Source: Chionoecetes opilio (taxonomy: Eukaryota > Arthropoda > Malacostraca > Decapoda > Majidae). Taken from it: DNA of 64,000 bases. A model generated the notes under the pieces. That model ran no database searches, had not been told where the DNA came from, and saw only the letters and a program-made list of their open reading frames with translations. The stretch spans positions 219,390 to 283,389 of the forward strand of contig JACEEZ010001126.1 of NCBI GenBank assembly GCA_016584305.1, given 5' to 3'. The position numbers and the translations under genes are program-made. This document shows, in pieces, positions 33,661 through 45,108 of the stretch. Numbering within the stretch: the first letter of the stretch is position 1; each line of letters begins with the position of its first letter.

Positions 33661-33779
33661 TTTTTTTATTCTCTTACTGTCTTCTTTATAGGGACTGGCA
33701 ACTAAGCGGGCTTTGTGTTACCTCTTTTTGTTGTGCCCTTGGCCAGTCCTTTGTGATGTAAAAAAAAAAAAAAAAAAAA

Positions 33780-34899
33780 CTTCCAAGAACAACACCCTAG
33801 AAGGAAAATGGTGGCTAAGAGAAATTAACTCCGTGGTAGAGAATAATCATGATGGAAGTTAGTTTTGAAATGAAAAGTCTTGATAGTTTGCAAGATATGC
33901 TTTGCAGTGATATCAGTCAGTACCCTTGAGTCTGAGGTAATATTGAAATGGCATGTCTGAACTCATTTCACTGATCATGACAGATTACATTGTGCACATG
34001 AACATACGTAGTAAGATTTTCATTAAGTTTGCCTTTCTCATACATGGAAGATGAAAACAGAATAGAATATCCAATAATATAAAACAAATGCTGCTATTGT
34101 TTCCCTCTTGTTGTGAGATTCAGGAAAGAAGCAAGGAACAAAATATTGAAAAGAAAAGCAAAAGAAAGTTGCATCTGCTTAATAATTGTTTTGCAGGAAT
34201 GTGTAATGCCTCAGTGTAGGGGTTTCCACTTTCCAGTCATCTATTTTATCCCTTGTTCCCCCTTTAGGGCATGTTGCAAATCCACACAGGTCAAGGCCAC
34301 CACAGACAGGCTCCATGTCAAGCCTTGGAGACCTGCTGACTGGTCCGTCCATGTCTATACAGTACAATAAACATGATTATCAAAGCTGTTGCTTGAATTC
34401 ATGGTCTGGCTTGTCACAATGTAGCAATACAAAGAGACATACATTTATTGTTGTGTCTCAAAGCATGGTTTGCATAGAATGCGCCAATAGTCCCTGTGCT
34501 GCAAAGGGGATACAAGGAGTAAGAGTTAAGGACTGGAATCCCATAGTCTGAGGCGTTTGTATGAAATACAAAAAAAACAAAAGTTATTTTTATTTTGGTT
34601 TGGCATCTTAAATATTGGTTTGCTTCCTTTTTTCTGTTTTTCTTGGATGATGTCCCTTTCATATGCTCAATATACATTGTGCTAAGAATATCCATTACGG
34701 TGGTTTTGATTACACTTTTCCATTTTTCGAGATTTTCACTTTGAAGCCCGGTGGTCTATGCAGTACATATAGTGATTGACAAAGGCATTAGGCTCGTGTG
34801 TTCATAAAGGGATGATGATATGGAATGTGGTATCAATGAATGAGAAAAGACTGCTCTCCAAACACTAAAAATGTTCTCCTTTACAATTACAACTGCCAG
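33780..34899. other. intron between exons 6 and 7
   Basis: Mostly featureless. An acceptor-like TTTTGCAG before 34197 and an AATAAA at 34366 could frame an alternative terminal exon, but the 50-odd residue frames on either strand have no recognisable domain. Confidence 0.4.
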
Positions 34900-35044
34900 G
34901 ATGGTTGAAGAGATCAATGAACTGAAGCAGCGCATGGGGGAGCAGGAACGGATGAAGGAGGATCTGGCCACACGCCACGATGGGACCATGAAGGTGCTCA
35001 CAGGGGTCAGGGCCGGGCTGGAGCACGCTGCTGAGAAACTCGAG
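34900..35044 (+). CDS. ODAD3: ODAD3/CCDC151-like exon 7 of those visible (arm 1)
   Basis: A 145-bp exon after CTGCCAG, ending before GTAAGC, phase 2 to 0. It encodes MVEEINELKQRMGEQERMKE, DLATRHDGTMKVLTGVRAGL and EHAAEKLE. This matches the ODAD3 signature segment in which a coiled coil ends in L-x-x-V-(K/R)-A-G-(V/L)-E-H-x-A-(D/E)-K-L. The mirror exon at 47055-47199 is identical in translation. Confidence 0.9.
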
Positions 35045-35339
35045 GTAAGCTGTGTTGTGATGGTCAACTGCCATTAGTAAAGTCCTCTTAGTAACAGACT
35101 TCTAGCAGTGGCAGTGGCTAAAGAATCAGCTGACAGAAATGGTGAACACAGTTTAAAATGGCAGATTATAAAATTATCAACTCCCTTGTATCCTGCTCCA
35201 CACTTTTTCTGCATTTGGAGAAGTTCTGAGCTTTCTCCTTTGTGATCTCTATTCTATTCCTAAAATGCAATCTTAGATAGTGTTCTCTTCCTTTTTAAGA
35301 ATATATCCATACCATCTTGGGTATTCCTCCCTCCCTACT

Positions 35340-36340
35340 ACTATTACTGGAAGACAACCTGAAAGGAAATGAGAACAGTGGTTAGAGACGAGAAATCAGC
35401 ATGGAGGGAAGTGACAGGCGGAGTACCACAGAGAAGTCTTAACACCGATAATGTTCTTGATATAGATGAATGACCTGCCAAATGGAGTAAATAGCCTTAC
35501 AAATATGTTTGTCATTGATGCAAAGTTGATGAAGATAAAAAAAAAAAAAATTGTGAAGAATTACAGAACGATTTAATAAAAGATATGATTGGAGTAATGA
35601 ATGGGAAATGAAATTTAATGCAAGTCAATGTCATGTACTGAAAATGGGGAAAAGTGGCAATAGACCTCGTTGGACATACAAGTTGAGAAATTATGTAATT
35701 GTAAGAAAAAGTGAAGAGAGACTTAGGAATAGTGTTTTAGGATGATCTGTCACCAGAGAAGCATATAGAGTATGTAATGGTACATATAGAATGATGAGGA
35801 ACATCAGGCTAGCTTTTCACTTCATGGATGAAGATATGATGAAGGAAATAATCACCACAATAATAAAACCGAAAATAGATTATGCCAAAATCATGATTTT
35901 CTCACAGAATAAACAATATATATATATTTTTTTAAAGAATACAAAATGATTGCAACTAAGATGGTGCCTGAATTGAAAGATCTAACCTACAAAGAAAGAC
36001 TAAAGGAAAGGATGTTGCCAACACTTAGTAAAAGAAGAGAGAGGTGGAGACTCAGTTACTGGATATAAATTGACAAATAAGCTGGAACAAGTTGACAAAA
36101 AAGACCTGCTATCTTGAAGAGAAAAAGAGGCTGGATATATGAGAGGATACATGGAAAAAAAAGAAAAAGGAAAATGTTTGTATAACACAAAAAATAATAG
36201 TTTGCCTCAGAAGTATAGATGCCTGGAATGGACTAGAAGTGATGGCAGCAAAAACTGCACATCAGTTTAAAGAAATAATTGATAAGCATAGATACCCAGA
36301 CAGGACCACACGAGTACAGCTCAGGTCCTGTCTGCTACAA
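35340..36340 (+). pseudogene. decayed LINE reverse transcriptase
   Basis: Readable in broken frames: TVVRDEKSAWREVTGGVPQ, IYMNDLPNGVNSL, MRNIRLAFHFMDEDMMKE, TKMVPELKDLTYKERLKE and LPTLSKRRERWRL. Same lineage as the 12944-14335 reverse transcriptase. The active-site YADD/FADD position reads as VIDAKLM, so the first catalytic aspartate is lost. It ends in the GACAGGACC...GTACAGCTCAGG tail. Confidence 0.75.
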
Positions 36341-36504
36341 CTCGGTCAATACACATGGGTGGGACAGTTGATATAGGTGGGGGGAAGGAAGCTCACAGCC
36401 AACACAATAACTACTGTCCTCGAGGGAACTACCTCCCCTAGCTAAAGCGTGGGCCTGATCTAGGTGTCCTATTCTCCTAGTATTAAATAGAAAAAGGTTG
36501 ACTG

Positions 36505-36995
36505 TACCGTAGATAACACTAAAGTCACCAGGACAACGTTTCTTTTTTATTTACAGACGTCTGGTGGCGTTAATACTTACATTTCTACATCCATGATTTC
36601 AGGAAAGTTAGAAGGGGCTATCTGGAGAGCCTGTGTCATTTTGTGTCTTCATCTGTGTTGTATTATGGCTATAAATGAACAATTACCAAAATAAAAACTG
36701 AGTGGCGACGTTGGTAACGGGCTACACTAGGATCGCCAGCTAGTGTTTATTTCCTGAGTATCCTCCCGCCGTCATCGTCGCCCGAAAAAAAACGAGTAGC
36801 GAAATTTGAAACAGTTTATATTTGTAGATACAAAGCATAAAACAACGCTGAAACAGGATAGATTATACAGTCATGATATAAACTACTGTGTATCATCTTC
36901 AGTGGCACATACAAATCAGTAGTGATGCTATAATTTGTAATATTTGGCGCCTGGCGACATTATTGCAGGTGGCGACTATAGTGTTATCTACGGTA
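36505..36995. mobile_element. MITE, TACCGTAGATAACA family, copy 2 (arm 1)
   Basis: Ends TACCGTAGATAACACTAAAG and GTGTTATCTACGGTA; 491 bp; opposite internal order to 11741-12405 and shorter by about 170 bp. Mirror copy at 45109-45597. Confidence 0.8.
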
Positions 36996-37170
36996 GATCA
37001 ACTGAGATGCAGGTGTTTGTGTTGAGATTGTTGCTGTGTTGACAGAACATGGGGGAGGCGAGAGAACATAGAGATACCTCAGTAAAGAATAAAACTTAAA
37101 AATATGTTAATAATAAATAGTAATAATAAATGATAAAAAGATAAAACTATTCTTAGTATTGATGTGTCAT

Positions 37171-37796
37171 TTAACCCCTTCACTGCGGATATCAAATTCA
37201 TAGGCCTAGCCCCCTGTGCGGCAGGTTTAATTAATATATAAAATAATTACTGATCATATTTTAAAGTGCCTAAATGAATAGGATGCTCATTCCATACCAG
37301 AAAATCTATGTTTGGTCTTGGTGGATGCTACCACCTAAGTGAAGAGTTACGTCAAAGTGCAGCAACAGGGCCGTGACCGTGCTGCCAGGCGCACAATGAA
37401 ACCACTTACTACTCAACATAATACAGCTTATTTTGGTACTAAATGCTTCATTCATGCATTCATTCATTCATTCATACTTCTGTCTTATATCCATCAAGAA
37501 TTGTTGAATATCTTGACTATTTAGCTCGCCATTGAAGTAGAGGGCGCGGCAGCGTCGACACGTCGTACTGTACCGCTTGACCTTATTAGTCATACTAACT
37601 CACTCAAGCAGAAAAAGAGGTTCTATTATATCGCAGCACTTGACACTGATGCCATACAAGCCTATCACAGCGAATATTTACCCACAATATCATTGAGGTG
37701 CGGAGTTTAAATACAGAAACCCTATATGTACCAGCCGCAGTGAACCCTAAGATAGCTGAGAGACCGTATTTGTACCAGCCGCAGTGAAGGGGTTAA
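37171..37796. mobile_element. TTAA-flanked MITE (piggyBac-like), 626 bp (arm 1)
   Basis: TTAACCCCTTCACTGCGG at the left and CCGCAGTGAAGGGGTTAA at the right are perfect inverted ends including the TTAA target. A second internal GGTACA...CCGCAGTGAA block precedes the right end. No ORF. Mirror copy at 44306-44933. Confidence 0.82.
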
Positions 37797-37799
37797 AAG

Positions 37800-38480
37800 A
37801 GGTCATGATTCCAGATTTAAGTAAGAATAAAGGAGATATTGCTGGAGCTAATGAAGTGGAGAGTTTCTTTATCGAGGTGCTAAACTTAGAAGAAAGTTGA
37901 AAATGCAAGAAAAAATAATTGAAGAATTGAAGGATTACGTTTAAAGACGTGAACAAAGGAGTAAACAACAAATACAGAGGAACAAGGTACACAAATGTAG
38001 TGGTTATGCATCAGGAGGGTTGGAGAGAGGGGAAAGCAACAATGGTCATGGGTCAGGGGGGTTTTGGAGAGATGGAAAGCAACAGTGGAAGAATTCAGAG
38101 AGGTGATGAAGATGAAGAGAATGAACGTCGAACATGAGGGGAAAAAAAGGCTAAGGAAAGAAGAGGAAGAAGGAAAAGAGGCTGAAAATGAGTGATTCCA
38201 AAGGGTTAACAGCTGAGAACTTGCGACTCAGAACAATACTTGATGACTTAGAAGCAAAGTAACAACAGGAGAACATTGTAAGGATCCATAATGTACAAGA
38301 AGGATGAAACAAAATACAGGAGGAAAAGGAAACTGATCCAGGAAATTATTGTGGAGCAATAAGAGGATATTGATGATCAGCTGGGGCAAGAGGTAATCAA
38401 TGTACTGAATTAGACCCTAAGAATTAAATGGGCTACATATACTGATGTGAAAAAGTGAGTAAAATGTTTTGGTATTCTCA
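37800..38480 (+). pseudogene. LINE ORF1-like coiled-coil remnant (arm 1)
   Basis: Frame-broken coding-like text: MIPDLSK, GANEVESFFIEVLNLEES, MQEKIIEELKDY, then a Gly/Asn-rich stretch and a Lys/Glu-rich coil. The mirror copy keeps a 65-residue frame at 44098-44295. It resembles LINE ORF1 coiled coils; the assignment is tentative. Confidence 0.45.
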
Positions 38481-38509
38481 TAGGCAGTAGAAGTCTCCTG
38501 TCTTGGTAC

Positions 38510-38890
38510 TTTTTTTCTTCTTTTAATTACATTTGTACCTATAGCACCTGTAAGGGGTAGTGCCTTCCAGAGCTCAAATGGTAGGCCCTTGAGATTCACT
38601 TGAAGACTGCGATGGTTGGCCCTCGCCCTTGGTGGCGTAGGCAGGATTGTTATAGTGACGCCTGTTTATTAGAGGCTCATGCCGCCCCCTGTGTCCTCCG
38701 ATGCACTTACGTCGATGGTAAAAGTTTAATGGGCAGCATGTGGTTGATCTTATGTCCACTCGCAGTTTGCAGAAAAGATTTTTAAAGTGGATTTGCATCC
38801 TTCGTGATCAAATTCAGCTCATTTCGAGATGGCCACTTGCAGGCAGTAACCACTCCTGGGCCCTGCACCATTGTCCCCATTGCTCCTCCT
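38510..38890 (-). repeat. tRNA-derived SINE (arm 1)
   Basis: Mirror of 43228-43600. The polymerase III head is at the right, toward 38880. Several point differences from the arm 2 copy. Confidence 0.6.
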
Positions 38891-39045
38891 TGACTTGTCT
38901 GTCACTTTCCCCAAGTTGTTTTTGGTTATGGATGCTGCAGTGGCTTACACTTCATAGACAGTAACACAAAAGCACTTTACAATGATGAGTGTTACATTAA
39001 TCATTATTCATCATATCTATGACATATCTCCCTGATGCTTCTCAG

Positions 39046-39187
39046 AGCCCTGAAGAGCCACGGTGTCCAGACCCTCAGTGAGTGAACTCCCCGCTGTAGT
39101 ACCTGGTGGTGCTGATGGAGTCCAACCAGACACAGGCCCGAAGCCCTCATGCCGCAGATCAGCGACGCCTCTCACCTCCAACACAAG
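39046..39187 (+). pseudogene. ODAD3: ODAD3/CCDC151-like exon 8, arm 1 version, frame-broken
   Basis: Acceptor TTCTCAG and donor AAG|GTCAGG are intact, but the exon is 142 bp against 138 bp in arm 2. It contains an in-frame TAG (in CCGCTGTAGTACCTGG, where arm 2 has GAG), extra bases near 39064 and 39140, and TCC for TAC. The fragments YLVVLMES, NQTQA and QISDASHL are still visible. The defects look like sequence errors because arm 2 is clean at each site. Confidence 0.8.
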
Positions 39188-39647
39188 GTCAGGATACAAA
39201 TGTGTACAAACATTTCAGCTGGTCCATCACAACTACATTCCGAAAACAGTTTTGCTCAGGATTGGTATTGTGGAAATTTATGTCACATACATATATTTAA
39301 TTTGAGGTCTTACCTATACAAACCCATCGCTATCTCATCCCGACACATACCCCAACTAAGTCAACTACTAGGATACTTTAAAGGTGATAGTAGGTTGAAT
39401 TACGTAGGTTTGATTAATACTTACTGCCTGTCCTTTGTGATCCGAAGTGGTTCAGCCGTGATCGAAGCCGCCAATGAAGGGCGAAGGTGAGTTATTGGTA
39501 TGGGCTTCAGAGGTTTTCACCCAAGTTATCCCGCTGCGCGGCTATAATCACTTGTGTCGTATTTTAACTACGTCTATTGTTTTTTAAAACACTTATGTGG
39601 CAAAGAGTCTATATACAATTCATCTCGATATTACAAATCCACGTATA
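39188..39647. other. intron after exon 8, nothing recognised
   Basis: Unremarkable apart from a GCCGTGATCGAAGCCGCC stretch near 39455 that is shared only with the mirror arm. No further ODAD3 exon is visible before the hinge. Confidence 0.45.
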
Positions 39648-41072
39648 TACCGTATTGGGCCGCGCATAGACGCAGTTTTGCCCCTTAAAAGTATTGCAAA
39701 GTTTCACCCTGCGTCTAATGCGCAATATTAGCGCATGAGAGTCGTGCAGAGAACTGAACAACAGCCGGTGGTGTATTACTAAAAGGGTCTGGAGTGATCT
39801 GTAAAGGTCCTGAGCACAAATTAGTAACTGTGTTTTATCAACAGTAATGCATAATACTAAGAAAGGTTGGAGTTTAAGAGAAAATAAGAGGCTGGGCAAC
39901 AGGTACGATTGTTGCTGCCAAAATGGCCGTGTCAGATGGAAACATCATCCACCCCCGCTGCTGCTCTCTCCTTGTAAAATGTCTGTATATCTCAGGTCTG
40001 ACCGCTTCACCTGGGATATTCAACTCGGCGACGCCCTCCGCGAACCCACCATGGGGCTTACCCCACCGCTCAGACTCCTCCCCGCAACCCATGGAAATGA
40101 CGAACAACATCTCCCGCATATTAGAGTCGCCTTACTTAACCCTATTCACTCGGCCACACAAGTTGAAACAACAGTTGGAAGGAAGATTGATAGAAGGTAG
40201 GCAAAATGTGATGTTATTTTCGCTGATTAGTATTGTTGATATGGAATAGTGAAGACAAAGAAAGCGTGTTAGTTTTTATTTGAGGATGTGAGCAGTGAGA
40301 AGGGAGGTGTAGTATCTTGGGGAGTCCACTGGCTATACACACAAGATGGAGCAAGGGCGTCGTGCTTTGTTGTTTATTTGACAGCGGTCATTGTATAAAA
40401 ACGTGATGACAAGAGTGCGCGCCGTGTGGTACTCTGTGTGTCTGTGGCTGACTGAATTTACTGTCTGATGTTCAGTTGTGTCGGCGAGGACAGTCAGATC
40501 ACGTCAGGTCATCCCTCGCCTCTAATCCTGTCACCAGACAGGGGGGTGGCCTAAGCCGATGCAGGTGTGTATGTGCGTGTGTGTTTTAGCGCGCTACAGT
40601 GGTAAGCAGAGTGGGTAGGAGACATATAGGCCTTGTACCACCGTTGACCCCTCCATCCCACCCCTGTCCTTCTACGGATAAGGGAAACTGTAATAAAGAG
40701 TGCTAGTAAAAAGGGCTGCACAACTGTACCTGTAGGACAAGTTTTCAACAATCTGTACACCAAGACCAAGACCATCAAAACTACACCGTCCTGCCTCAAG
40801 CCGAATCACACCATAAAATCATGGTGACAACGGCACCGTCTCATCCATCCGTTAATATTTCTTACATTCAAACAATAGACGTCTTAATACCTACACGGTG
40901 CGCCGCCGTCACGAGCTCCAATCATCACGTTCTGTCCACGTAACGGTTTCTGGTGAAAGAATATCTTTACTAATGAGATTCAATTTTTTCTTACCTGTGC
41001 CGGCTGATATTTTTGTAGTTTTCTCAGGCTTTATGTACCCAAAACGTGCGTTTAGAGTTCAACTCGGTTCAA
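39648..41072 (-). mobile_element. right half of the 2.6 kb TIR element, up to the hinge
   Basis: Begins with the inverse of the CCGTATTTGCCGGCGCATAAGA end and matches 23240-24706 in reverse orientation, but stops inside the Harbinger-like piece, exactly at the palindrome hinge. The left half of the element is absent. Confidence 0.75.
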
Positions 41073-42477
41073 CTAGGAGTTTGAACTCTAAAAGACACTG
41101 TTTTGGGTACATAAAGCCTTGGAAAACTAAAATAATCAGCACGGCACAGTCTCTACGTTAAAATATCTTCCCCAGAACCGTTACGTGACAGAACGGTGAT
41201 TGTATGGAGCCGTGACGGCGGCGCACGCGTTTGTGTAAGACGTCTATTTGTTTGAATGTAAGAAATTATAACGGATGTGATGAGACGGTGCCGTGTCACC
41301 ATGATTTTATGGTGTGATTCGGCCTTGAGGCAGACGGTGTAGTTCAGTGATGGTCTTGGTCTTGGTGTACCGTGTGGAAAACTTGTCCTACAGGTACAGT
41401 TGCAGCCTTTTTACTAGCACTCTTTCATACAGTTTCCTTATCCGTAGAAGTACAGGGGTGAGGATTGAGGGGTCAAGGTGGTACAAAGGCCTATGATGTC
41501 TCCTATCCCACCCTGCTTACCACTGTAGCGGCGCTAAAACACACACGCACATACACACCTGCATCGGCTTAGGCCACCCCCCTGTCTGGGACCAGGATTA
41601 GAGGCCCGAGGGTGACCTGACGCTGATCTGACTTGTCCTCGCCGACACAACTGCAACATCAGCCAGGTAATTCAGTCAGCCACAGGACACACAGAGACAC
41701 ACACGGCGCGCACCTCTTGTCATCACGTTATACAATGACTCGCTGTCAAATAAACAACAAAGCCACGACGCCCTTTCTCCATCCTTGTGTGTATAGCCAG
41801 ACTCCCCAAGATACTACACCTCCCTCTCACTGCTCACACTCCTTCAAATAAAACTTTAACACGCTCTTTGTTTCACTATTCCATTTATCAACAATACTAA
41901 TTCCAGCGAAAATAACATCACCATTTTTTGCCTCCCTTCTATCATCTCCTTCCAACTGTTGTGTCAACTTGTGTGGCCCGAGTCGAATACGGGTTAATTA
42001 AGGCGACATCTAATATGCGGGATGTTTGTCATTTCCATGGGTGCGGGGAGGAGTCTGAGCGGTAATGACCCATGGTGGGTGCGCGGAGGGCGTCGCCGAG
42101 TGAAGTATCCCAGGTGAAGCGGCAGACCTGAGATATCAGACATTTTACAATGGAGAGCAGCAGCGGGGGGTGGATGATGTTTACATCTGACACGGCCATT
42201 TTGGCAGCAACAATCGTTATCTTGTTGCCCCAGCTCTTATTTTCTCTTAAACTCCAACCTTTTCTTAGTATTATGCATTACTGTTGATAACACAGTTACT
42301 AATTTGTGCTCAGTGAACTTTACAGATCACTCCAGACCCCTTTAGTAATACACCACCGGCTGTTCTGCATTCTCTGCCCGACCTCTCATGCGCTAATATT
42401 GCCGCATTAGACGCAGGGTGAACTTTGCATTCCTTTTTAAGGGGAAAAACTGCGTCTTATGCGCCGGCAAATACGGT
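41073..42477 (+). mobile_element. right half of the 2.6 kb TIR element, after the hinge
   Basis: Starts in TTTGAACTCTAAAAGACACTG, the codons for ELNSKRH in the 23.3 kb copy, and ends TGCGCCGGCAAATACGGTA. Together with 39648-41072 it makes a symmetrical double right half. Confidence 0.75.
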
Positions 42478-42932
42478 ATATACGTGGATTTGTATATATG
42501 AGAGAATTGTATATAGACTCTTTGCACATAAGTGTTAAAAAACAATAGGACGTGTTAAAATACGACACAAGTGATTATAGCCGCGCATCGTGGATAACTT
42601 GGTGTGAAAACCTCCTGACGCCCATAACAATAACTCCACCTTCGCCCTTCATGGGCGGCCTCGATCACGGCTGACCACTTCGGATCACAAGACAGGCAGT
42701 ATTAATCAAGCCTACGTAATTCAACCCTACTATCCACCTTTAAGTATCCTAGTTAGTTGACTAGTTGGGGTATTGTGTCGGGATGAGATAGACGATGGGT
42801 TTTGTATAGGTAAGACCTCAAATTAAATATATGTATGTGACATAAATTTCCACAATACCAATCCTGAGCAAACTGTTTTACGGAATGTAGTTGTTATGCA
42901 GCTGAAATGTTTTGTACATTTGTAGTCCTGAC

Positions 42933-43070
42933 CTTGTGGTGGAGGTGAGAGGCGTCGCTGATCTGCTGCATGAGGGCGTCGGCCTGTGTCTGGTTGTACT
43001 CCATCAGCACCACCAGGTACTCCAGCGGGGAGTTCACCTCACTGCGGGCTGGACGTGGCTCTTCAGGGCT
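42933..43070 (-). CDS. ODAD3: ODAD3/CCDC151-like exon 8, intact mirror copy
   Basis: A 138-bp, phase 0-0 exon, 46 residues: SPEEPRPARSEVNSPLEYLV, VLMEYNQTQADALMQQISDA and SHLHHK, with acceptor TTCTCAG and donor GTCAGG. This is the likely true exon 8. It continues the C-terminal helical region after the VRAGLEHAAEKLE segment of exon 7. The expected final ODAD3 exon(s) and stop codon were not found anywhere in the window. Confidence 0.85.
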
Positions 43071-43227
43071 CTGAGAAGCATCAGGGAGATATGATGAATA
43101 ATGATTAATGTAACACTCATCATTGTAAAGTCTTTTGTGTACTGTAATGAAGTGTAAGCCTACTGAGCATCCATAACCAAAAAAACAAACTTGGGGAAAG
43201 TGACAGACAAGTCAAGGAGGGAGGCAA

Positions 43228-43600
43228 TGGGGACAATGGTGGCAGTGGCAGAGTGGTTACTGCCTGCAAGTGGCATACTCGATGAGCTGAATTTGATCCC
43301 CGAAGGATGCCAAAATCCACTTAAAATCTTTCTGCAACTGCCGAGTGGCCTAAGATCACCCACATGCTGCCCATTAACTTTTACCCTCGACGGTAAGTGC
43401 ATCGGAGGACACAGAGGGGCGGCATGAGCCTCTAATAACAGGCGTCACTATAACAATCCTGCCTACGCCACCAAGGGCGAGGGCCAACCATCGCAGTCTT
43501 CAAGTGAATCTCAAGGGCCTACCATTTGAGCTCTGGAAGGCACTACACCTACAGGTGCTATAGGTACAAATGTATATTAAAAGAAGAAAAAAAGTACCAA
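43228..43600 (+). repeat. tRNA-derived SINE (arm 2, cleaner copy)
   Basis: TGGCAGAGTGGTTACTG resembles an A box and GAATTTGATCCCCG a B box about 45 bp later, followed by a ~290-bp body and an A-rich tail (AAAAGAAGAAAAAAAG). The body is shared with 30850-31152. Confidence 0.65.
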
Positions 43601-43699
43601 GACAGGAGACTTCTACTGCCTATGAGAATACCACACATTTTTACTCACTTTTTCACATCAGTATATGTAGCCCATTTAATTCTTAGGGTCTAATTCAGT

Positions 43700-44300
43700 A
43701 CATTGATTACCTCTTGCCCCAGCTGATCATCAATATCCTCTTATTGCTCCACAATAATTTTCCTGGATCAGTTTCCTTTTCCTCCTGTATTTTGTTTCAT
43801 CCTTCTTGTACATTATGGATCCTTACAATGTTCTCCTGTTGTTACTTTGCTTCTAAGTCATCAAGTATTGTTCTGAGTCGCAAGTTCTCAGCTGTTAACC
43901 TTTGGATCACTCATTTCAGCCTCTTTTCCTTCTTCCTCTTCTTTCCTTAGCCTTTTTTTCCCCTCATGTTCGACGTTCATTCTCTTCATCTTCATCACCT
44001 CTCTGAATTCTTCCACTGTTGCTTTCCATCTCTCCAACCCTCCTGACCCATGACCATTGTTGCTTTCCATCTCTCCAACCCTCCTGATGCATAACCACTA
44101 CATTTGTGTACCTTGTTCCTCTGTATTTTGTTGTTTATCTCCTTTGTTCACGTCTTTAACGTAATCCTTCAATTCTTCAATTATTTTTTCTTGCATTTTC
44201 AAACTTTCTTCTAAGTTTAGCACCTCGATAAAGAAACTCTCCACTTCATTAGCTCCAGCAAATATCTCCTTTATCTTACTTAAATCTGGAATCATGACCT
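43700..44300 (-). pseudogene. LINE ORF1-like coiled-coil remnant (arm 2)
   Basis: Mirror of 37800-38480. Keeps MIPDLSKIKEIFAGANEVES and LKMQEKIIEELKDYVKDVNK in one frame (44098-44295). Next comes GSGGLERWKATVEEFREVMK in another (43888-44070), which includes an extra local duplication of CATTGTTGCTTTCCATCTCT relative to a simple unit. Confidence 0.45.
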
Positions 44301-44305
44301 CTTTA

Positions 44306-44933
44306 TTAACCCCTTCACTGCGGCTGGTACAAATACGGTCTCTCAGCTATCTTAGGGTTCACTGCGGCTGGTACATATAGGGTTTCTGTATTTAAACTCC
44401 GCACTCAATGATATTGTGGGTAAATATTCGCTGTGATAGGCTTGTATGGCATCAGTGTCAAGTGCTGCGATATAATAGAACCTCTTTTCCTGCTTGAGTG
44501 AGTTAGTATGACTAATAAGGTCAAGCGGTACAGTACGACGTGTCGACGCTGCCGCGCCCTCTACTTCAATGGCGAGGCTAAATAGTCAAGATATTCAACA
44601 TATTCTTGATGGATATAAGACAGAAGTATGAATGAATGAATGAATGCATGAATGAAGCATTTATGTACCAAAATAAGCTGTATTATGTTGAGTAGTAAGT
44701 GGTTTCATTGTGCGCCTGGCAGCACGGTCACGGCCCTGTTGCTGCACTTTGACGTAACTCTTCACTTAGGTGGTAGCATCCACCAAGACCAAACATAGAT
44801 TTTCTGGTATGGAATGAGCATCCTATTCATTTAGGCACTTTAAAATATGATCAGTAATTATTTTATATATTAATTAAACCTGCCGCACAGGGGGCTAGGC
44901 CTATGAATTTGATATCCGCAGTGAAGGGGTTAA
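44306..44933. mobile_element. TTAA-flanked MITE (piggyBac-like), mirror copy
   Basis: Reverse complement of 37171-37796 with the same perfect ends; two bases longer. Confidence 0.82.
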
Positions 44934-45108
44934 ATGACACATCAATACTAAGAATAGTTTTATCTTTTTATCATTTATTATTACTATTTATTATTAACAT
45001 ATTTTTAAGTTTTATTCTTTACTGAGGTATCTCTATGTTCTCTCGCCTCCCCCATGTTCTGTCAACACAGCAACAATCTCAACACAAACACCTGCATCTC
45101 AGTTGATC

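Larger units (their letters stand above)
29590..33779 (+). mobile_element. 5'-truncated LINE with two nested insertions
   Basis: LINE homology starts about 30 bp after the exon 6 donor (AYYISARNHAKS) and ends in A18 at 33762-33779. The core pieces are 29590-30059, 31275-32040 and 33002-33779, about 2.0 kb when the two insertions are removed. Several frameshifts break it in this arm. The family differs from the 13-16 kb LINE (YADDSTLHF instead of FADDAKLL). Confidence 0.85.
17830..41072 (+). repeat. arm 1 of a ~46 kb inverted duplication
   Basis: Everything here recurs in reverse complement and mirror order at 41073-64000. Paired positions sum to about 82145 at the hinge, 82099 at exon 7, 82090 at the LINE and about 81823 at the window end, so the arms differ by many small indels but no large rearrangement. 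The outer limit may continue beyond the window on the arm 2 side. Confidence 0.95.

Noticed and set aside
34179..34367. 62-residue minus-strand frame (MYCIDMDGPVSRSP...) as a gene
   Set aside because: Plausible composition, but no domain, splice evidence or homologue that I recognise. It is duplicated only because it lies in the palindrome.
39149..39490. Read-through of exon 8 into a 113-residue ORF
   Set aside because: The frame passes through the GTCAGG donor and into intron text. No conserved residues follow.
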